A DNA stretch of 64,000 bases from Bullera alba (lineage: Eukaryota > Basidiomycota > Tremellomycetes > Tremellales > Bulleraceae): positions 6,783,198 to 6,847,197 of the forward strand of contig BCIX01000001.1 in assembly GCA_001600095.1 (NCBI GenBank), written 5' to 3'. Positions within the stretch are counted from its first letter, which is position 1; each line of letters begins with the position of its first letter. The notes under the pieces were generated by a model. It was not told the origin of the DNA. It made no database searches and saw nothing but the letters and a program-made list of their open reading frames with translations. The position numbers and the translations under genes are program-made. This document shows, in pieces, positions 45,058-57,737 of the stretch.

Positions 45058-46462
45058 TCAGGAAGTTTTGCTGGAGTTTGCCCCAGACTGCCCCTTCCTG
45101 AACTGCCTCTCGAGCGTCGCGAGTGCCTCTGGCTCAATGGGCCAGTCGTCGTCCATGTCGTCGTATACCTCAGCTTTGACGTCGATGTTTGGCGATGAGG
45201 CTGTGTAAAACAGCGGCTGGGACCCCTCCTCCTTCAGCCAGTCGTTGCCCAGCTCCAGCTCGTCCTCCAGTTGCGATTCGTCCGTCGTATCAGGGTCGAG
45301 CCAGCGAACTCGGTCGGGCAAAGCAGGCATCAAGGCTCCCCGTTTTGCCAAGCGCTAAGTCCAGTGTCAGCTAACGATCCTCGTTATTAACTACTACATG
45401 TTGAGAGACCGCATGTGAAGCAGGACAACTCACATCAGCTGCCTCGTTGCCCACCAAGCCCGTGTGCGCTGGGACGTATTCGAACCACACTTTCGCGCGA
45501 TGATGCCTTCGGCGAAGCAGCACCAAGAGATGTTTGATCAGGTCGGCATTCTTGATCTCTTTTAGATCTTTATTCTTCTTATCCGCCTTGAAGATGACTG
45601 GCGGCCGGTTGAGAGCTCCGGTTGCGAGCCATTTCTGCTGCCAGACGGTCATGCCTATGAAACTTCAGCCGCAGGCTAGGTCAATCCGCTAGGGAGTGCA
45701 GCGCGCTTACAGTTGATGGTGTATTGCGAGTCTGTCCGAATCTCAATCGGTATGTCTGGGTATGGACATGTTTCCAGAGCTCTTATTACAGACTGTGAAG
45801 ATCGATCAGTCAACGATACTGTCAAGGAAGGCTCCCCACTGATCGAGCTCACCAATATCTCTCCCCTATTGTTCGTTTGCAAGTCACCTGGCACCCTCTC
45901 GCTGAGATTCCTACACGCAGCGTCCCCGCGGTCCCCCCACCACACGCCTAGACCAGCTCGAGCGCCCATTTGACCATTACTCAGCCCGCTGCCATCTGTA
46001 TACACGATCAGGCGGTATGGCGGCGTTGATGTAAAGTTCCATCCGAACGATGCCAGTCGTGCGAGACTGGGAGGCAAGTCGGCATTACGGGGTGGGGCAG
46101 GCTCAGCCTCTGCTTTTTTGCTTTCATCGAGACGAGTTGGACGGGGCTCGATAGGAGTCGCTGTTGGCTGCGCGATGAACGCCTCTGCTTCGGACTTTTG
46201 AGTGAACTTTTTGTGTTTGGCGCTGAGTGAACTTGTCAATACACGAAGGAGGTGCTATATCGCGATCGACTCACCCTACGAAGCCTTTCACTTGAGCTTC
46301 CGCCTCAGCCCAGGTCGTGTAGATGCCCGGGTTTCGCCCGACTCTGACGGCGTAGAAGCCAGCTTTAGGCCTCCCGTTGAAGTCAGCGCACTCGCCTTGC
46401 GTTTCACTCGTTCTCGGGTCAAGTCTCATCATCCTGAGGAAGCATAACAACGCAACTCACAT
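45058..46462 (-). CDS. RNH1: Ribonuclease H1 with start codon split by an intron
   Basis: RNase H1 degrades the RNA strand of RNA:DNA hybrids. Exons: AT at 46461-46462, then 46275-46370, 45853-46222, 45711-45792, 45434-45654 and 45058-45354, giving 355 aa with consistent phases. The ATG is split AT|G by a 90-nt intron. The second exon opens PKAGFYAVRVGRNPGIYTTW, the hybrid-binding domain. The catalytic domain has VYTDGSG, NNRGEIL, RTDSQYTIN and PAHTGLVGNEAAD, so all four acidic catalytic residues are present. A C-terminal extension of about 90 residues, acidic and ending RKGQSGANSSKTS, follows. There is no in-frame ATG seen in the first exon upstream of the split one. Confidence 0.88.
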
Positions 46463-47183
46463 AATCTTGACCTCGACTGGCTCTGTGATCCTGATGTGTA
46501 AATGTCTGTATGTCAAGAGGCGGCCGATCCGACTTCCATAAAGGCCAGCGAGCCTGGGCATGAACTATCGCGAGATAAGATCATGGCATCGATCAACATG
46601 AAACATCGAACTTCATAGATGGTGTTAGAGGGTTGGTTGACTGTACCAAATGCTTCAGGTGGAGGTCCCGCTCGCTCGCGATCGTCTTCTCCAAAGTAGA
46701 TCGATCAAGGCTGCTTCGTCAGACTCGCTCGGCGCGGCTGCAAAGATCCTGTTTTGGCTGTATGTGGAGTCTGGCTCCTTTATTCATACTATAGTTTCTA
46801 TCTTTTATATCTATGATGGTACACAATTCCCGTCTATCGAAGAAGTGGGAAAGTCGTATAGTGTCCTAGACAATCGCTACTATCCACCTGCTCATCTCCA
46901 TCGCGTCGAATCAACGGCATCCTTGCAAAGCATACCGAACCTGTCGAAGGTCCTCGAGGGTGGAAGAGTGAGAAGAGTGGGTTGAAGCCACTGTCGAAGG
47001 AGGGTGTTGGGGCCGCGCCGCGGTGACCGAGTTTTCGTTGATTAATGACACAGCGCCCAAAAAAGAGTATTACCGGAATAGGAGAGTACTAGAGGAGGTT
47101 GGTGATACAGGAGAGGGTCGAGAGACTTGGCGAAACCGAAAGCAAAGATGAGAACAGCACTAGGCTAGCTCAGGGTCGATGCT
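46463..47183. other. Intergenic region
   Basis: This holds the RNH1 5' leader and promoter and the 3' end of the secreted-protein gene. The plus-strand frame at 46650-46985 has no recognisable features and is not called. Confidence 0.45.
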
Positions 47184-48056
47184 TTAGTTGAAGTGCCAGG
47201 AGATGGGGACCATACCGTCAGACTCGCTGGCGATGTCGGTGAAGGCGGCGACGGAGAGGTCGAGGGAGTTGTCGCTGACACAAGTTGGGCAGACGTCGGC
47301 AATCATGGCAGTGGTGGTTCGGCCGTTGTTGGTGTTGGTGATGGTGACCCATCGACCACAGTAAGACGAGCCGGAGCCGAAGTTGTTACCCCAGTAGCCG
47401 TTCGAGTCGATGGCGACGATTCGGTCAGAGTCGGAGTGGTACTGTCCACAAGCACCTGGGTTGCCGGCCTGGTAGAAGTAGGTAGCGTGACCACCAGTCT
47501 TCTCGTCGTTGTTGGCGGGGGCCTGGGTCTCCTTGGGGGCCTCGTAGGTGGAGGTTGGGGCGACGTACTCGGAGGTTGGGGCGACCCACTCGGAGGTAGA
47601 GGTGGTGGTTGGCTCAGCGGAAGACTGCTCGGCCCACTGAGCCTGAGCGGCGATAGAGGCAGAGGCGGCCTCGGTCGTGGAGGCGGCGGTGGCGCTGGCC
47701 TTGGCGGAGATGAAGGCAGAGGCGGCGTCGGCGTCGGCAGAGGCGGTGACAGCGGAGGCGGTAGCGATGTACGAGGCAACGGACTCGGTAGCGGTAGCGT
47801 TGGGGGTACAGTAGGGAAGTCGGTCCTTCTCGAGGGTCTCGGTGGCTAGCATTGGTCGGCAGCAGTCCTGGAAGAAGGTGGTGTTGTGCTGCTTGTAGCA
47901 GTCGAGGGCGAGGTACCTGGAGTGGTAGACGGCGTAGTTTTCGAGGTAACCGTGAGCCCAGTGAGCTGGGGCAGGCTTGCCCTCACCCCGGATCTCGACG
48001 GGGGCGGCGATGACGGAGGAGGCCAGAGCGGCGAAGAGGATGGCTGAGGTGAACAT
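47184..48056 (-). CDS. Secreted double-psi beta-barrel (expansin/RlpA-like) protein
   Basis: This is an intronless gene of 290 aa. A signal peptide (MFTSAILFAALASSVIAA) is followed by a Cys-containing segment (LDCYKQHNTTFFQDCCRP). About 110 residues rich in Ala, Ser and Thr come next, with WVAPTSEYVAPTSTYEAP repeats that are likely O-glycosylated. The C-terminal barrel starts GGHATYFYQAGNPGACGQYH, has NGRTTTAMIADVCPTC and ends SVAAFTDIASESDGMVPISW. The Cys pair and the DVCPTC...DLS pattern match the expansin/barwin-like fold found in fungal secreted proteins. A cell-wall role is likely. No catalytic activity can be claimed. Codon use is very biased, suggesting high expression. Confidence 0.85.
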   Translation of the reverse strand: MFTSAILFAALASSVIAAPVEIRGEGKPAPAHWAHGYLENYAVYHSRYLALDCYKQHNTTFFQDCCRPMLATETLEKDRLPYCTPNATATESVASYIATASAVTASADADAASAFISAKASATAASTTEAASASIAAQAQWAEQSSAEPTTTSTSEWVAPTSEYVAPTSTYEAPKETQAPANNDEKTGGHATYFYQAGNPGACGQYHSDSDRIVAIDSNGYWGNNFGSGSSYCGRWVTITNTNNGRTTTAMIADVCPTCVSDNSLDLSVAAFTDIASESDGMVPISWHFN

Positions 48057-48190
48057 TTTGGTGAAGTGTGTAAGATGGAGTGTCTTTACGAGGGAGTGTG
48101 TTGAGTTGAGATATAACTCTTTTGTGTAGTGGTGTAGTGGGTTGTAGTGTTTGACTGAGGAGAGAGGGTAAGCGGGTCAGCACTGTCAAG

Positions 48191-48198
48191 TTATATAG
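48191..48198 (-). promoter_or_regulatory. TATA box of the double-psi-barrel gene
   Basis: CTATATAA on the minus strand lies 135 nt upstream of the ATG at 48056. Confidence 0.5.
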
Positions 48199-48676
48199 AC
48201 GCGAGCGCGGTCTGATCAAGTGGACAGTAGTTTTTTAGGGTCGGCAGTGATGGGGTGGACAGGGGTGGACGATGATTGAGAAACAGACTGGGGTCGGTAC
48301 GATCGAGTGTCTGGACAGCCGGAGGAAATGAGGACTCACCTCGGATTGAGCGAGTGTTGTAATGCGGGGTGCTGTCGAGTCTGGAATATCTCGAAAGAGG
48401 GTACCTGGCGGACAAGCATGATGTCAGCTATAGGATCCCGTTGCCTGAGGTTGCCTGTCCCGTACTTTACTCACTGCTGTCGCGTCAAGCGAGGTGAGCT
48501 TTGTCGGGTTTGGATTCGGGCGAAGGGTTGGAGAGAGAGTTGAAAAGAGGGGGAGGTGGAAATGGGGTGGTGAGTATATACACTCCCGAGAACGTTACCA
48601 CCCTCGATCGTCAACAGGTCGAGGGCGGTCAACACACTCTACAGGCGCGTCCACAAAAAGATTGCAGCCATTGATA

Positions 48677-48692
48677 GACGTTCCGGAACGTC
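48677..48692. promoter_or_regulatory. 16-bp perfect palindrome with heat-shock-type core
   Basis: GACGTTCCGGAACGTC is its own reverse complement and contains TTC-CG-GAA, the inverted-repeat core of heat-shock elements. It lies about 620 nt upstream of the secreted-protein gene. Binding is inference. Confidence 0.35.
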
Positions 48693-49996
48693 AGGGGTGC
48701 AAGTTTGGGGTTGTGGAGGCGCACCTAGGCCTACCTAGGCGCACTGACAAAGACAGCTGGGCTCGAGCGTAGGAGGATGAAACTGTGTCACCCTCAAGCC
48801 GGCCTCTGCTCTCATGCCTCTTGATCGGCAACCCCAAAAAAGTTTAAATAATACGAGGGTGGTTTCATCCAGATCTACCTCCACAATATAGCTGAAACGG
48901 GCAAATATGATGATATTCCGAGAGCCCGAGTCCAGGCCGGTCCAGACAACGCTGATCGGTACGGTCTATACCGCCAGGCACTCGGGAACCCTTTATAGTC
49001 GTCCCGGTCCCGACGCTCGCGATCCGACATGACCCCAAAAATCTTTAAACCTCATGACTCCTCGTGCTCTTTTGTCAGTCGTCCGGATGCGTCGACGAGT
49101 TGTCCGCGAGAGCTTGGACTATCGTTTCAACTATAGCCTGGACCTGCCTGGACCAGCTCGATCAGATGTCCGGACAATGAGCTGCCGGCGCAGACGAGAC
49201 AAGACGAGACACCGCCGCGACGAGATCATCGCCATGAACATGACTATTCCTGGAACGGTGACTAGTGGCAGTCTCTAGGTCGAGATTCTCTCGTGATTCC
49301 AGTGCGCGCTTATTCATCTCATCGGCATCCCTTCAGATCCCTTCGCACTTCGCAGTCTGACAATCAGTCTGAGAGTATGCCTCGTCGGCATCCGGCTCGG
49401 CAACTTCTCGTCCTGCTCCGCGATCGCTTCAGTCGCGTGCGTCGCGGCGGTGAACATCGCGACGAACCCTCGAATCTCAATGTCCTAACCTCCACCACCG
49501 GGCACCCTCATTCAAATTCCAACCGCTTGGCGTCTACATTGCCCTGTGGGCCTGTATTGCCCGAATCAAGGTGCAACCTGTGTTTACGAGGCGTATGAGG
49601 CAATCTGAGGCGCTGCAGGTCCGCAGTATGTGCGACGAGGAGCAACGCGAGATCAATTGAACTGGCTAGGATCGAAGTGCAGCCGGATCCGTGGCGGAGC
49701 GACTCTGTTAAGGAGTCGGCCGGTCCGGATGAAGCCTGAGGCCTGAAGCTTGTAGGCCTCATGAAGAACCCAATCCCCTCATTCCGCGCTCTCCGCTGCT
49801 GACCGAAGGTCCAACGACTCACTGAGCTCGAACTTGCCCGATTGAATGCTAGCCAATACCATTTTCGACCGGACCACCCATGCTGCCCGAGATATCAGGC
49901 TTGGAGCACTTGTAGAGATCCAAAGACAAGGGTCCTAGAGGGTTGCGGTGAGTAGGATCGCTTGTGAAGGCTGTTTGACCTGGAAAAGACTAGAAA

Positions 49997-50086
49997 TCTT
50001 TGCTAGTACATCGGCTAGTATACCCGCTTTTCACTGATGTGGTCTTACAGACGCGGGCGAGCGGGGTTCGATTCCCCGGCAGAGAA
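49997..50086 (+). tRNA. tRNA-Glu(UUC) with an 18-nt intron
   Basis: Acceptor stem TCTTTGC pairs with GCAGAGA (one T-G pair). The T arm CGGGG-TTCGATT-CCCCG is perfect, and the anticodon stem is CCCGC/GCGGG. The loop reads TT-TTC-A, an intron CTGATGTGGTCTTACAGA, then C. Anticodon TTC gives Glu. Mature length is about 72 nt. T-runs at 50089-50092 and 50098-50102 can end Pol III transcription. Confidence 0.87.
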
Positions 50087-50893
50087 CATTTTCACTCTTT
50101 TTGCAGTCTTTTTGCACCTCTGGAACCTTTTACAGAGCCGCCAGAGCCTTTTGAGCCACAAAAATCGAGTTTCGGGGGGCTTTGATCATTTTTCTGGGGA
50201 ACGGTCTCATGCATGCGTTCTTTTGAGCTCAGACAGTGTAGACTAGACCATGAGCTATCCATACAGAGTCATAGTACACTCCTAGCAGCGAAATTGACCG
50301 AGCAATGGGCGTTCGAAAATCATTGGTCGGCCAAAAGTGGCAGGAGGAGAAACCACTCGAACGACCATCAGACCACTATTTCTGCTCCAATCCTGCCGCA
50401 AAAAGTACGAGCAGGTAGCTCAGACATGGGAGCGTCCAGCGAGCGTCCTGGAGCACCTTCATGCATGCGTGGTACCGCTTCATGCACGCATTCAGTCGGT
50501 TTTCGACGTCCGGAACACGAATCCGAAATTTTCGGAAGGGCGATGTTACCTTCGGGCGAACTTCGGCGATTTGCTTCCGCTGTCGGAACCAAATATTGAA
50601 CCCCTTCCTCCACGTCGCAGAGTTCTAATCAGTAACTACCAAAGTACCAAGACTCCAACTGAATTCTGAATGCATGCCTCGACTCTCGATCAATGGACTC
50701 TCAGAAGCTCTCGAGGCACAGACAGCACAGCGCCTTGACAGGCTGTACACATTCCACGATAACGCTCGACATGCCTGGGCGATGCGCACAGCTTCCAAAC
50801 ATGAAATACATGAAGGCACTTAACTGCTAAACAAGAAATGTTTACAAAACTTCACTGGGACTAAAGCAAACGACGTCGACCGTCTTCCGCCGT
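50087..50893. other. Intergenic region
   Basis: No supported gene. The plus-strand frame 50213-50599 and the overlapping ones have no recognisable features. This is the 3' side of the minus-strand dehydrogenase gene. Confidence 0.45.
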
Positions 50894-52424
50894 CTAAGGT
50901 CGGATAGCGATCTTGAGGGCTCCTCGGGAAGCCATCTTGTCGAGAGCTTTCTGGTAGTCCTTGAGGTCGAAGACGTCGGTAACCATGCCCGTGGTCTTGA
51001 TCTTGCCGCTGTCAAGCAGCTCGATCGCTCGGGGGAAGCAGTAGGTCTGCGAGAAGGAACCGATGATGCTGGAAATCAGTCAGCACGCGTTCAGACTCCT
51101 GACTCGTTGACTCACTTGATCTCGTCAACGAAGATCTTGGTTGGCGACCACGAAACCCTGGCGTTGTCGGCGTAGACACCGTAGACGAGGAGTGTTCCGC
51201 CTCGAGACACGTAGTTGATGGCGTCGTTGACGATCGACTCGACACCAGTGCACTCGGCGACGACGTCGAAGCCGTCTGCAAGAGGTCAGCAGGAGAAGTG
51301 ACAAAGAGCTGAAACCACTTACATGGGTTGTCCTTCTTGATCTGAGCCCACTGATCGGCAGCGTTGGCTCGGTCGAGGTCAATGTAGGCGTCACCAGCCT
51401 CAACCTTTCGGGCAATGTCCATCTTGATACCTAGATAATCGTTAGGCGAGTTCTGATCACGCAGCCTCTCCACGTACCCTTGTTAGCGGCGATGGTGATG
51501 TGACCAGCTCCACCCATCTTCATGAGCTGAGCGAGGATGAGACCCGTTGGTCCGGCACCGATCAGGAGAACCTTGGCACCGAATGGCATCTTGAGCTTGT
51601 CCATTCCGTGGATGGCGCACGAGGCGGGCTCGAGGAGTGTCGACTCCTCGTCGGTGAGGTTCTTGATCTTGTAGCACTTGGCAAAGTGGCTGCGGGAGTC
51701 AGTCTCGTTCTTACAGACGCGTTCAGTGCATCTCACTACTTGATGTAGTCGGCGAAACCTCCGTCCCGGGCGACACCGGCGGGGTTGAAGTGCTCACAGA
51801 AGAGCTCGGTACCCTTTCGGCAGTAGTGGCAGTAGCCACAGGTCTCTATTAGGAGCGTCAGGAACGAGTTCATCACGCCACACGCCTCACGCACCTCCGA
51901 CATCGGCAGCGATTCGGTCACCCTTCTCAAAACCGACAACCTTCTCTCCAAAGTCGACGATGGTTCCGACGGCCTCGTGACCTGGGATAAGCTGTATAGC
52001 GGTCAGCTCGGTTTGTGCTCATCAAACGTGTTTCGAACTCACGGGAAACTTGGCAATGAACTCTCCCTGTAGCAGACGTCAGCAAGGAAAGCCATGATTT
52101 ACACGCGTCACACACCTCGTGGATGTGGGCCTAGATGATCGTCAGCAGGCAATCCATCACGCGCTAACTCCTTGCAACTCACGTCGGTACCACAGACACC
52201 GCAGATGTCGACTGAGCATCTCTGTCAGCGCTACAAGACCTAGAGCAAAGCTCGTTACTCACCCTTGAGGAGAATCTCCTCGGGGCCGATCTGTGGGACG
52301 GGGACCTTCTTGATCTCGAACTCTCTTGGCTGGGGTAGAGGTCAGGATAACGCGTATACCTCGTTGGTCGTACGGGACTCACCTTCGAGTAGAAGAGGGC
52401 GTTCATTTCAGTTGGGAGGGACAT
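50894..52424 (-). CDS. Zinc dehydrogenase, D-arabinitol dehydrogenase type
   Basis: This medium-chain dehydrogenase resembles the NADP-dependent D-arabinitol dehydrogenase described from rust fungi. Eleven exons (52383-52424, 52263-52329, 52183-52211, 52116-52130, 52043-52066, 51895-51991, 51737-51845, 51478-51689, 51323-51430, 51116-51275, 50894-51068) give 345 aa with consistent phases. Exon 4 is 15 nt (AHIHE) and exon 5 is 24 nt. Motifs: catalytic zinc CGVCGTDAHIHEGEF and PGHEAVG, structural zinc [24 protein letters not shown], and the coenzyme loop [30 protein letters not shown] follows the second strand, fitting NADP-type use in this family. The polyol substrate is inferred. Confidence 0.87.
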
Positions 52425-53610
52425 TTTTGCAGAGGGATTATCTAGAAGCGAGGACGATGTTCAGCGAGCTATAGCAAAAGTGATGATGGTGGTATATCAC
52501 AAAGAGGGCGATAGTCTTGTCGACACGAGTATAGGTATCGCGATCGACCAGGCGATCCCGCGTTCACGGATAAAGGAAGGGAAAAGGACCGGGTGGGGGT
52601 GAAAGAGGGAGAGGGGGCTTGCGGGACGGATCTGCAGCTCATTTGCCTCATTTGCCTCGGGGCGACTGAACTGGTGATAGTGGACAAGGGGTGTGTGGGA
52701 GACTGTACTCACTTGATGCTCGTGTATATAACAAACGGGTTGGTACTAGTGGCTACAGGTATCTTATGCGGGTATGAAGAGATCGAGGTAGAGGAAAGAA
52801 GAGAGAAGATGTGAACTGGGGTTTTAATATTGGACAGCAAATTCCCAGCCGAGCATACAACTGCATACGGCTTCGGACTGGCTAATCGAGAGAACTCTAA
52901 GCAGCGGCCTGCAGCGGCAGTGACCCAGCCACAGCATAATCACCCGCCGACAGCCATGCAGGCCTTGCTGCTCTCCCTTAGCTCGTGTCTGCCCAGTGAC
53001 TCTCCTGTGTCTGACCTTCTCCGACCGCCTCCTGCCCTCACCCTATCATCATCACCTCCGATTCGTAATGACATCAGGATTGTGTAATGATAAAGCTTTT
53101 CCGGCCCTGAGAATCGTAAGACCCAAAATTCCTCCGCCGCTGCCAATCAGCAGCCTCTGCCACCTCTGCCCTCCTCTGCCCTCCTCTGCCTGCATCCCCG
53201 CCGACTCAGTACCCTTCTTCAGCTAGCCCCTGCTAGCCCTAGCCAGCCTCCGACGTCAACACACTCAACCGAGTCGCAGGCTAGGGACAACTAGCTAGTG
53301 ACAGTACCGACTAGAGAGCGAGTCGCTCTGCTGGAATAGCACATGTCGCCTCATTCATGCACTCATGTCGCTGGACGACTATGATAACGACCAACTCCGG
53401 CGAGCACATCATGGCAGAGCAGGATCACAATATCTCTCGTACACAATGGGCACAGATACATCATGGGTATCGTCATATCATTTCGTTCACAAGCGAAGAT
53501 ACGAACCAGACTTCCACAAGGAGCAAACGAAAGCTAAAACAACTCCCCGACCCCAAGCGAGCGACTGATCTGAAACGGACGTGTATTCCGTGGAGGAGAC
53601 CGGTCATTCT
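52425..53610. other. Intergenic region
   Basis: This holds the promoter of the arabinitol-dehydrogenase-like gene and the calmodulin 3' region. A CTCTGCCCTC-type 10-bp unit is repeated about three times at 53163-53192. ORFs in this region have no supporting features. Confidence 0.45.
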
Positions 53611-54802
<1,192 letters not shown>

Positions 54803-55203
54803 GATGGATTATGTGGCGTTCGTTTCCTGGTATCGTTGCTACTTCGTGCAAGGAAGATACTTGAACAACAAGCAAACGTGGACCTCTACACTTCCTTTGA
54901 ACGCCGGTGTAAGCTGGGAGGACGTATGGGCGGGCCGTGACTGCGAGCTTACGCGAGCCTGATATTCAAGGCACTAACCAAAAGGCCTAGACTTTTCACG
55001 TTATCAGGCACGTTCGATTCACGCTGATGACGTCGGATCCGAAGTTCCTCAAAGTTGGAACCGCTCGAGATTTCGACGCTGGCTGAATCAAAGCTGAGTA
55101 ACACCCTCAGTTCATCGAGTAGAACATCAAGACAGCTTGGAGTCGACCAGACTCAAGGTGATAAAACGTAGACGTCTTCTGCGATACCAGTTCATCGATT
55201 GCC
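54803..55203. promoter_or_regulatory. Bidirectional promoter, CAM1 / VMS1
   Basis: A 401-nt gap separates divergent start codons. No clear TATA or other element was recognised. Confidence 0.4.
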
Positions 55204-57325
55204 ATGTCGGTCGCCCCGTCACTCCTGTCCCGAGGGATCAACGTGTACACCCTTCCACCCCAACTGCTGGACACGCTCTCCGTCCGATCTATCCAGGACA
55301 CTATACCGCAAGCCGAGGAAGCAGAGCCAATCTCGGGGATCACAAAACAGCCTCAGAGAACAGCGGATGACTCGACTGGGACGATCCGATGTCAAACCTG
55401 TCCTGGAGCCAGCTTTGAGACGGTTGAAGAACAGCGAGAACACTTCAAAGCCGACTGGCACAGGTATAATGCCAAAGCAAAACTGCAGGGACGAGCTGTG
55501 ACCTCAGAGCAGTGGGAAGGAATGGTAGAGGGTAAGCTTTCTTGTCGCTATCCTTATGATATACTGATATTTTCAAGGTGTCTCGTCGATATCTGGCTCT
55601 GCATCTTCATCGTCTGCCTCGTCTAGCTCATCCACGAACGAGCAATCACATCAGCCTCAGTCGAAACTTTCTCGTCTACTTGCTCGTCAATCGATCACCA
55701 ACAATGGAGATGCCGCTGTCGACTCGGATGAAGAAGCGGAGATGGAGGACCGTCGGCGTCGAGCTCAACTTCGAACAGCTATCATCTGGTTCCAGCCCTC
55801 TTCTCCTCTGGACGAGCTGGGAATACCCAAAGACACTCAGTTTGGTGTACACAGAGCTCTCTTCCCATCGAAGTTCCAGCACGCCCACGAGTATCTGTCC
55901 GCGCTCAAGACCATGCAGCTGAGCGCGAATGCATTGGTACAGCCGAGCTTGGGAGGCATGCAGCCCAGCGAAGAGCCGGAGGAGAGGAGAATTACCCTGT
56001 TGATGGTCGCTGGTGGCCACTTTGCTGGAATGATCGTTGGTCTCAGAGTTCGGGGTAAATCGGAGAAACAGGACGTCAAGGGTGCGGGCGATGTGAGGAT
56101 TATTCAGCACAAGACGTTCCATAGATACACCAGTGAGTCACACTGAACATCCACCGCATCTGGGACGCGACTGACGATTCTACAGCGCGTAAGAAGCAAG
56201 GAGGTTCGCAAGCTCTCAACGACAATGCCAAATCCAAAGCGGTATCTGCGGGAGCGATGCTCCGTCGATACGGAGAGCAAGCCTTGCAGGAGGAAATCCG
56301 GGCGTTGATGACGGAATGGGAGGACGAGCTGGTGTGCTCGGAGAAGATCTTCATCCGAGCCAGTACGCACGGAAAGAAGAGTTTCTGGGGCTACGACGGA
56401 GCAGTCCTGCACAAGTCGGATGAGAGGATACGGACATTCCCGTTTCCGACCAGGCGACCTGTGAGTCTGTCTTGACTCTAATACGATCGTCAACTGACAT
56501 ACTCCATAGACGCAGCAGGAGTTGCTGAGGTGCTGGCATGAGCTCACTCGTGTCAAAGTGTCCCATCTGTCGGAAGAGGCGCTCGTGGCGCAGGATGAAG
56601 CCTACATCGCTTCTCTGCAACCAAAGAAGACAATACCTAAACCGGTCACTGCACCCGCCCCCTCTCCGTCAATTCCCGCCGTGCCAAAACTGTCCCCAGA
56701 GGAAGAAGCCCGTCAAGCTCGACAAAGAAGAATTGAAGAGATGATACGGAAAGGCAAGCTCGACACGCTCAAACAGGCTTACGAGAAGTATCCCCCGGAC
56801 ATCCTTCCCTCTCATCTCCACCTCGCTTCAGCGTCGTCGCAAGAGGAGTTGGTCAAATACCTCCTCTCCGAGGCAAAGCTCGATCCTACGGCGGTGGTTG
56901 AAGGGAAGAGAGCGTACGAAGTAGCGGGAAGCAAAGGCGTTCGAAACGTTTTCCGCAGAGTCGCTCACGATGCCCCCGATATGGCAGATTGGACCGCGGC
57001 GAGGGTTCCAAGTGGACTGAGTGAGGAGGCGGAACAGGCTCAGAATGCAAAGAAGAACGACAGGCGGAAAGGTCTCAAGGAGAAGATGAAGGAGCGGGCT
57101 GCGGCAAAAGCGCAAGAGGAGCCGGAAGAGGAACCAGCGGCTCAGGTACAGCCCTCGTTCCTCGAGACAAGGGTGCAGGGGACAGGCCGACTGGGTCCGC
57201 AACGGCTAGGAGGTACTGCGAGCGTCGCCGGCTTGGCTGGCATGAGCAGCGATATGAGGGCGCAGATCGAGCGGGAGAGGAGGGCCAGAGCCGCGGAAGC
57301 GAGATTCAAGACTGGACCAGCGTAA
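55204..57325 (+). CDS. VMS1: VMS1/ANKZF1 peptidyl-tRNA hydrolase, ribosome quality control
   Basis: Vms1 releases stalled nascent chains from 60S ribosomes and binds Cdc48. Four exons (55204-55531, 55578-56132, 56186-56460, 56510-57325) give 657 aa. A C2H2-like finger (RCQTCPGASF then HFKADWHRYN) is followed by the VLRF1 release-factor-like domain. The catalytic loop there reads TRKKQGGSQ, keeping the essential Gln. Ankyrin-like sequence (YPPDILPSHLHLASAS, ELVKYLLSEAKLDPTAV, RAYEVAGSKGVRNVF) follows, then a charged coiled-coil. The C-terminus carries RERRARAAEAR, a perfect RX5AAX2R VCP/Cdc48-interacting motif. Full family architecture is present and probably functional. Confidence 0.95.
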
Positions 57326-57737
57326 AATGGGGAATGAACCCGTCATCAAGTTACCCATCGTGATGTAGTCGAGGTGGTCTAACAATATAATGCACCATGA
57401 TGTCTCTGATCCTTCGTTGAGACGCCATAGCCATCGATCTTGGGATTATTACCGGACGTCGGAGGTGTAAGGATAGTGCGCCTTGATATCGTACGAGTAC
57501 TCGTATCTCACTGAACTGCATTGCGAGCTATCGCTTCTGGCCTCAGCTTCTCAGGTGGTGCCATAGGAGCGCCCTGATAATGGAGAATGACCACAGAGGG
57601 GTGCATCGTGATGTGGTAGACTGCATTATATGGTGGACGCTCGTGAACGTCGTGACATGATAGTATGGTACATGGACGATGTCTAGCACCTTAGCTCCGT
57701 TGCATCGTGGCAGAACTAGCCCTCACAGCTCGCGCGC
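57326..57737. other. Intergenic region
   Basis: VMS1 and paralogue A converge here. No gene is supported. Confidence 0.45.

Larger units (their letters stand above)
48057..49996. other. Gene-poor intergenic region
   Basis: In almost 2 kb no ORF has supporting features. The 49054-49278 and 49293-49598 frames are low-confidence and overlap no known family. The region holds the promoter of the secreted-protein gene and a 16-bp perfect palindrome at 48677-48692. The closely spaced CCTAGG repeats near 48725-48740 and a TATATAC stretch near 48575 are also here. Confidence 0.45.

Noticed and set aside
46650..46985. 111-codon plus-strand ORF
   Set aside because: No recognisable features; it lies in the 5' region of RNH1 on the other strand.
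47193..47849. 218-codon Gly/Val-rich plus-strand ORF
   Set aside because: Antisense shadow of the strongly codon-biased double-psi-barrel gene.
49054..49598. Two adjacent plus-strand ORFs (74 and 101 codons) in the gene-poor island
   Set aside because: Arg/Ser-rich translations without domain, start context or splice logic; random frames in GC-rich DNA give the same picture.
53163..53192. CTCTGCCCTC repeats considered as a CRISPR-like array
   Set aside because: Units are contiguous with no spacers; a simple tandem repeat in a eukaryotic intergenic region.
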